From: Methanobacteriota archaeon
GTDB lineage: Archaea; Thermoplasmatota; Thermoplasmata; RBG-16-68-12
Assembly (NCBI GenBank): GCA_005879045.1
Contig: VBLV01000101.1
Location: 1 to 15,679 of the forward strand
Length of the DNA: 15,679 nucleotides
Reading direction: 5' to 3'
Shown in pieces: positions 12,294-15,679 of the stretch (positions within the stretch are counted from its first letter, which is position 1; each line of letters begins with the position of its first letter). The notes under the pieces are model-generated. The model was given only the letters and a program-made list of their open reading frames with translations. It was not told the DNA's origin and made no database searches. A program made the position numbers and the translations under genes.

Positions 12294-14402
12294 ATGACGA
12301 AGGGGCAGAACCAGCTGGCCCGCGAGACGTCGACGTACCTGAAGGGCGCGGCTCATCAGCCCGTCGACTGGTACCCTTGGGGCGAGGATGCATTCCGCAA
12401 GGCGAAGGAACTCGACCGGCCGATCCTCCTGGACATCGGGGCCACGTGGTGCCACTGGTGTCACGTGATCGACCGCGAATCGTACGAGGATCCGGAGCTC
12501 GCCGCCGTCATCAACGACCGCTTCGTCGCGATCAAGGTGGACCGGGACGAGCGACCGGACATCGACGCGCGGTACCAGCAGGCCGTCGGCGCAATCGCGG
12601 GCCAGGGCGGCTGGCCGCTCACCGCCTTCCTGACGCCGGACGGCAAGGTGTTCTACGGAGGCACGTACTTTCCGCCGAAGGACTCGTACGGACGGCCGAG
12701 CTTCCGACGGGTCCTGCTCGCGATGGCGGATGCCTACCGCACAAACAAGGCGGACACGTTGAGGGAGGCGGAGGCGCTCCACCAAGCCCTCGCCGAGGGC
12801 CGCGTCTCCCTCGTCGAGGAAGGCGCCGTGAACGAGGCCATGCTGAAGGAGAGCCTCGACTCGCTCCGCGGGCAATTCGATCCCGTGAACGGCGGCATCT
12901 CGGGCCAGCAGAAATTCCCGCACCCGGGGACGATGGAGTGGGTCATGGCCCGTTTCCATCGGACGAAGGAAGAGGGCCTCCAGAAGATCTTCACCCGCAC
13001 CCTCACGGCGATGGCGAAGGGCGGCGTCTACGATCAGGTCGGCGGTGGCTTCCATCGGTATTCGACGGATCCTCGGTGGATCGTGCCGCACTTCGAGAAG
13101 ATGCTGTACGACAACGCGGGCCTCCTGGCGAACTACGTCCACGCGTGGCAACTGACGCGCGACCCGCTCTACCGTGAGACCGCCGAAGGCATCCTCTCGT
13201 GGGCCGATGAGGTCCTCTCGGATCGCCAGCGTGGAGGATACTTTGCAAGTCAAGACGCCGACGTCGGCCTCGACGACGATGGCGATTACTTCACTTGGAC
13301 CTCGGACGAACTCAGGGCCGCGGTGAACGCGGACGAGGCCCGGGTCCTCGCGTTGTACTTCGAAGTCGGAGAACGCGGTGAGATGCATCACAACCCGAAG
13401 AAGAACGTCCTGTTCGTGGACCAAGACCCGGAGGCGATTGCCAAGGCGCTCCACTTGTCGGGCGAGCGCGTCCGGGCCCTCATCGCCAGCGGCATGGCGA
13501 AGCTGAAGGCCGCGCGCGAGAGACGTCCGATGCCGGCGGTCGATCGGACGATCTTCGCCTCCTGGAACGGGATGATGATCGGGGCGGTTCTGGAGGCCGC
13601 GACGGCATTTGGTCGTGAGGACGTCCGCGGGTTCGCACTGAAATCCCTGGGGCGGGTCCTCTCGGAGATGTGGTCGAAAGACCGCGGGATGTGGCACGCC
13701 CTCGCCGATGGCGACCGAAAGGTCCGCGGCCTGGTGGAGGACCACGTGTACGTCGTCGATGCCGCTCTGGCCGCATACACCGCGACCGCCGAGCCGACGT
13801 ACCTTCGCACCGCGGAGGAGATTATGGTCTTCACACTGAATCACTTCTGGGACAAGGCCGGAGGATTCGTCGACATTGCGACAGACCTGCACGAGGGCGT
13901 GGGTCTGACCCTGCGGGAGGTCCATCGTCGCCCCGTCGAGGATTCACCGTATGCGGGAGCGAACGCAGTGGCCGCGCTGTGCTTGGCGCGGCTCCATGCG
14001 CTCACCGGGAACGACGACTACCGGTTGCACCACGATGAGCTGATGACGGCCTTTGCGGGCGAGGCCAGCCGATACGGCCCCGTCTTCGCAGGCACCTACC
14101 ATCTCGCGGCCGAATTGTGGATCCATCCACCGGCCGAGGTCGTCGTGCTCGGTCCGCGCAACGATCCGCGGGTGCGGAAATTACACGAGACCGCGAGCGG
14201 AACATACTCCGCGGGGAAGACCGTGCTCGTCGTCGATCGCGACGACGCGTATGTGCCCCCGCCCGTCGAACCCATGATCAAGACGAAGGAGGCGAAGACG
14301 GGTCCCGTAGCGTTCGTATGCCAAGGACAGGTCTGCTCTCCCCCGACATCGGATCCGACACGATTGAGGACGATTCTCGAGGCCGGCGGAACGAAATCGT
14401 GA
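12294..14402 (+). CDS. DUF255 thioredoxin-fold / YyaL-SSP411 family protein
   Basis: This 702-aa protein has the usual length of the family. The N-terminal thioredoxin-like domain (about 1-165) opens with the typical 'LARETSTYLKGAAHQPVDWYPWG' region (8-30). It carries the redox-type motif W52-C-H-W-C-H57 and 'GQGGWPLTAFLTPDGKVFYGGTYFPP' (103-128). The remainder is an (alpha/alpha)6-barrel-like region with family landmarks VPHFEKMLYDN (264-274), SQDAD (319-323) and SWNGMMI (423-429). Homologues include Bacillus YyaL and the human spermatogenesis protein SPATA20; their biochemical activity is not established. The barrel resembles N-acylglucosamine epimerases and glycosidases. It is cytoplasmic, with no signal peptide. 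ATG 12294 is supported by a TATA-like box at leaderless spacing. It appears complete. Confidence 0.93.
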   Translation: MTKGQNQLARETSTYLKGAAHQPVDWYPWGEDAFRKAKELDRPILLDIGATWCHWCHVIDRESYEDPELAAVINDRFVAIKVDRDERPDIDARYQQAVGAIAGQGGWPLTAFLTPDGKVFYGGTYFPPKDSYGRPSFRRVLLAMADAYRTNKADTLREAEALHQALAEGRVSLVEEGAVNEAMLKESLDSLRGQFDPVNGGISGQQKFPHPGTMEWVMARFHRTKEEGLQKIFTRTLTAMAKGGVYDQVGGGFHRYSTDPRWIVPHFEKMLYDNAGLLANYVHAWQLTRDPLYRETAEGILSWADEVLSDRQRGGYFASQDADVGLDDDGDYFTWTSDELRAAVNADEARVLALYFEVGERGEMHHNPKKNVLFVDQDPEAIAKALHLSGERVRALIASGMAKLKAARERRPMPAVDRTIFASWNGMMIGAVLEAATAFGREDVRGFALKSLGRVLSEMWSKDRGMWHALADGDRKVRGLVEDHVYVVDAALAAYTATAEPTYLRTAEEIMVFTLNHFWDKAGGFVDIATDLHEGVGLTLREVHRRPVEDSPYAGANAVAALCLARLHALTGNDDYRLHHDELMTAFAGEASRYGPVFAGTYHLAAELWIHPPAEVVVLGPRNDPRVRKLHETASGTYSAGKTVLVVDRDDAYVPPPVEPMIKTKEAKTGPVAFVCQGQVCSPPTSDPTRLRTILEAGGTKS

Positions 14403-14414
14403 TCCCGGTCGAAT

Positions 14415-14437
14415 GCAACCTTAAACAAGGTTAACAT
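14415..14437 (+). promoter_or_regulatory. palindromic promoter element, copy 2
   Basis: Bases 14417-14432 read AACCTTAAACAAGGTT, a perfect dyad with 6-bp arms (AACCTT/AAGGTT) around AAAC. The 23-bp block matches 2206-2228 with a single difference (A for T at the centre). CTTAAAC can act as a TATA box, with transcription starting near 14448. The block starts 13 bp after the DUF255 stop. Confidence 0.5.
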
Positions 14438-14487
14438 CGGCGGACCGCATGCTACTTCGTACCATGGGTTTTGAACCCCTGCGTCAG

Positions 14488-14494
14488 GCTTATG
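14488..14494 (+). promoter_or_regulatory. second TATA-like box before saccharopine dehydrogenase gene
   Basis: GCTTATG lies about 45 bp before TTG 14535 and about 24 bp before an out-of-frame ATG at 14515. It would place transcription start near 14517, giving an 18-nt leader to TTG 14535. Confidence 0.35.
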
Positions 14495-14534
14495 TCCCCT
14501 TCCCCGCAAGGCTAATGGACCGCCGTCGCCCCTA

Positions 14535-15679
14535 TTGGAACTGAGGTTCGACAGCATACCCTCCGACCCACCAAGTGTTCTCCTGATCGGGTGCGGAGCG
14601 GTCGGTTCTGTCGTAGCACAACACCTCTGCGCGAGCGCTGATGTGGCCGAGGTCATCCTCGCCGACGTCGACGGGGAGCTTGCGAAGCGCACCGCGTCGC
14701 GCCTGAAGAGTCCGAAGGCCCGTGCGACGCAACTCGATGCGAGCGATGGCGAGGGTCTGCGGCGTGCGATGCGCGGATGCGGCCTCGTGATCAACACGGC
14801 GCTCCCGCAATTCAATCGAGCGGTCCAAGCCGCCGCCCTCGCGGAGGGGCTGAATTATCTGGACCCGGCGAACGACTCGCGGGATCCGTTCGTGGATTCC
14901 GACACGTGGAAAGCCGCGGGGCTGACGGCCCTTTGCGCGATGGGCGAGGATCCCGGATTGAGCAACGTCTTCGCGAGGTACGCCGCGGACGGCATGGAGC
15001 GTGTTGATTCGATCAAGGTACGCGACGGCGACACCGCCTCGAGTCCGGACTATCCGTTCATCGCCCTGTTCAGCCCGGAGACGTTCGTCGAGGAGACGCT
15101 GGCGCCGTCGAGGATCTGGCGCGACGGCAAGTACGACTCCGTGCCGCCCTTCGGAGAACTCGAGGCATACGAGTTCCCGGCGCCGATCGGATCCCTTCCC
15201 GTGTACTCCGTGGACCACGAGGAGGTCGACACCCTGCCGCGGTTCATTGGGAAAGGCGTCCGCTATGTCGACTTCAAGCTCGCCCTCGATCCGCCGACCG
15301 TCCAGACGCTGAAACTGTTCCGCGACCTGCACCTCCTCGAACCGGGACCGCCCGGAGGGCCGAACCCGCGAAGGGCCCTGTTCAGCGCCTTGCCGAAACC
15401 TGCGGACCTCGCCGGGCGCGTCGATGGCTACGCGGCCATCCTGGTCGAGGTGGCCGGCGAGAAAGACGGACACAGCATCGTGCACACGATCTACGCGATG
15501 CTCGGGCACCGGGAGGCGGCGCAACGATTCGGAGCCACCGCGACCGCCTACCTCACCGGGACAGGCGCGGCCGCGGGTGCGCTCCTCCTCGCGGGCGGCT
15601 CGATCCATGAGAAGGGCAAGCTCTCTCCGGAGAACCTCGACCCGAAACCGTTCTTCCCGCTCCTTCGGAAGTTTGGGAT
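14535..15679 (+). CDS. saccharopine dehydrogenase-family oxidoreductase (3' end outside window)
   Basis: From TTG 14535 the frame is open to the window end (381 codons), close to full family length, so only a short tail is missing. The N-terminal Rossmann fold has G19-C-G-A-V-G24 after 'VLLI' and an acidic strand end 'LADVD' (42-46). 'GLVINTALPQF' and 'LNYLDPANDS' follow, and MGEDPGLSN (the family's G-x-x-PG-x-x-N pattern) closes the nucleotide-binding part. The rest fits the C-terminal substrate domain of saccharopine or lysine-6-dehydrogenase-like enzymes. Members oxidise or reduce amino-acid derivatives with NAD(P); the exact substrate is not determinable. No ATG or GTG occurs in this frame after the upstream stop at 14472, so TTG is the best start. 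An ATG at 14515 in another frame hints at an indel. Confidence 0.85.
   Translation, partial: MELRFDSIPSDPPSVLLIGCGAVGSVVAQHLCASADVAEVILADVDGELAKRTASRLKSPKARATQLDASDGEGLRRAMRGCGLVINTALPQFNRAVQAAALAEGLNYLDPANDSRDPFVDSDTWKAAGLTALCAMGEDPGLSNVFARYAADGMERVDSIKVRDGDTASSPDYPFIALFSPETFVEETLAPSRIWRDGKYDSVPPFGELEAYEFPAPIGSLPVYSVDHEEVDTLPRFIGKGVRYVDFKLALDPPTVQTLKLFRDLHLLEPGPPGGPNPRRALFSALPKPADLAGRVDGYAAILVEVAGEKDGHSIVHTIYAMLGHREAAQRFGATATAYLTGTGAAAGALLLAGGSIHEKGKLSPENLDPKPFFPLLRKFG

Noticed and set aside
12216..13925. 569-codon open frame on the - strand opposite the DUF255 gene
   Set aside because: The + strand encodes a full-length, motif-complete family member; the antisense product is an Arg/Val/Leu/Asp-rich shadow.
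14461..14500. Possible tRNA 3' portion on the - strand (GGGGTTCAAAACCC resembles a T-arm)
   Set aside because: Only the T-arm-like hairpin is present; no acceptor, anticodon or D-arm could be assembled around it, and one T-stem pair fails.
14532..15608. 358-codon open frame on the - strand at the right end
   Set aside because: It is antisense to a clear saccharopine dehydrogenase Rossmann domain on the + strand.
1..15679. CRISPR array, insertion sequence or integrase
   Set aside because: No regularly spaced repeats, transposase motifs or terminal inverted repeats were found; the only direct repeats are the 35-bp tandem pair and the 23-bp promoter element.

Overview
The window is 15.7 kb of high-GC, gene-dense DNA in which every supported gene lies on the + strand and no gap exceeds about 130 bp. 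The signals look archaeal. There are AT-rich TATA-like boxes 25-37 bp upstream of many start codons (leaderless or short-leader transcripts), GGAGG/GAGGTGA Shine-Dalgarno sites mainly inside gene clusters, and frequent GTG or TTG starts. A queC/queD pair fits archaeosine tRNA modification. Gene content and surface-protein style suggest a GC-rich euryarchaeal, Thermoplasmata-like lineage; that placement is an inference.

Layout. (1) Positions 1-3090 are a CoA-thioester catabolic region: the 3' end of a PaaA/BoxB-like diiron oxygenase, an intact enoyl-CoA hydratase, a GNAT acetyltransferase, and a second enoyl-CoA hydratase broken by an exact 35-bp tandem duplication. (2) Positions 3178-4269 encode a four-TM membrane protein with a cytoplasmic alpha/beta domain. 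(3) Positions 4386-5811 hold queC, a cupin and queD (7-deazaguanine biosynthesis). (4) Positions 5898-9056 hold a frameshifted winged-helix regulator followed by two tightly coupled membrane-anchored proteins that share tandem extracellular beta-sandwich domains; no family is recognised for the two surface proteins. (5) Positions 9095-14402 hold housekeeping and stress genes: a TPR-like helical protein, a TANGO2/NRDE protein, an amidohydrolase, MsrA, a small zinc-ribbon protein and a DUF255 thioredoxin-fold protein. (6) From 14535 a saccharopine dehydrogenase-family oxidoreductase runs off the end.

The most notable signals are the 35-bp duplication, which creates an ATGA stop/start junction inside an enzyme gene; a 23-bp element containing a 16-bp palindrome, found with one mismatch upstream of both the broken hydratase and the saccharopine dehydrogenase-like gene; and the regulator plus paired surface-protein module. 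Several reading-frame interruptions could be assembly or sequencing errors, so raw-read confirmation matters.
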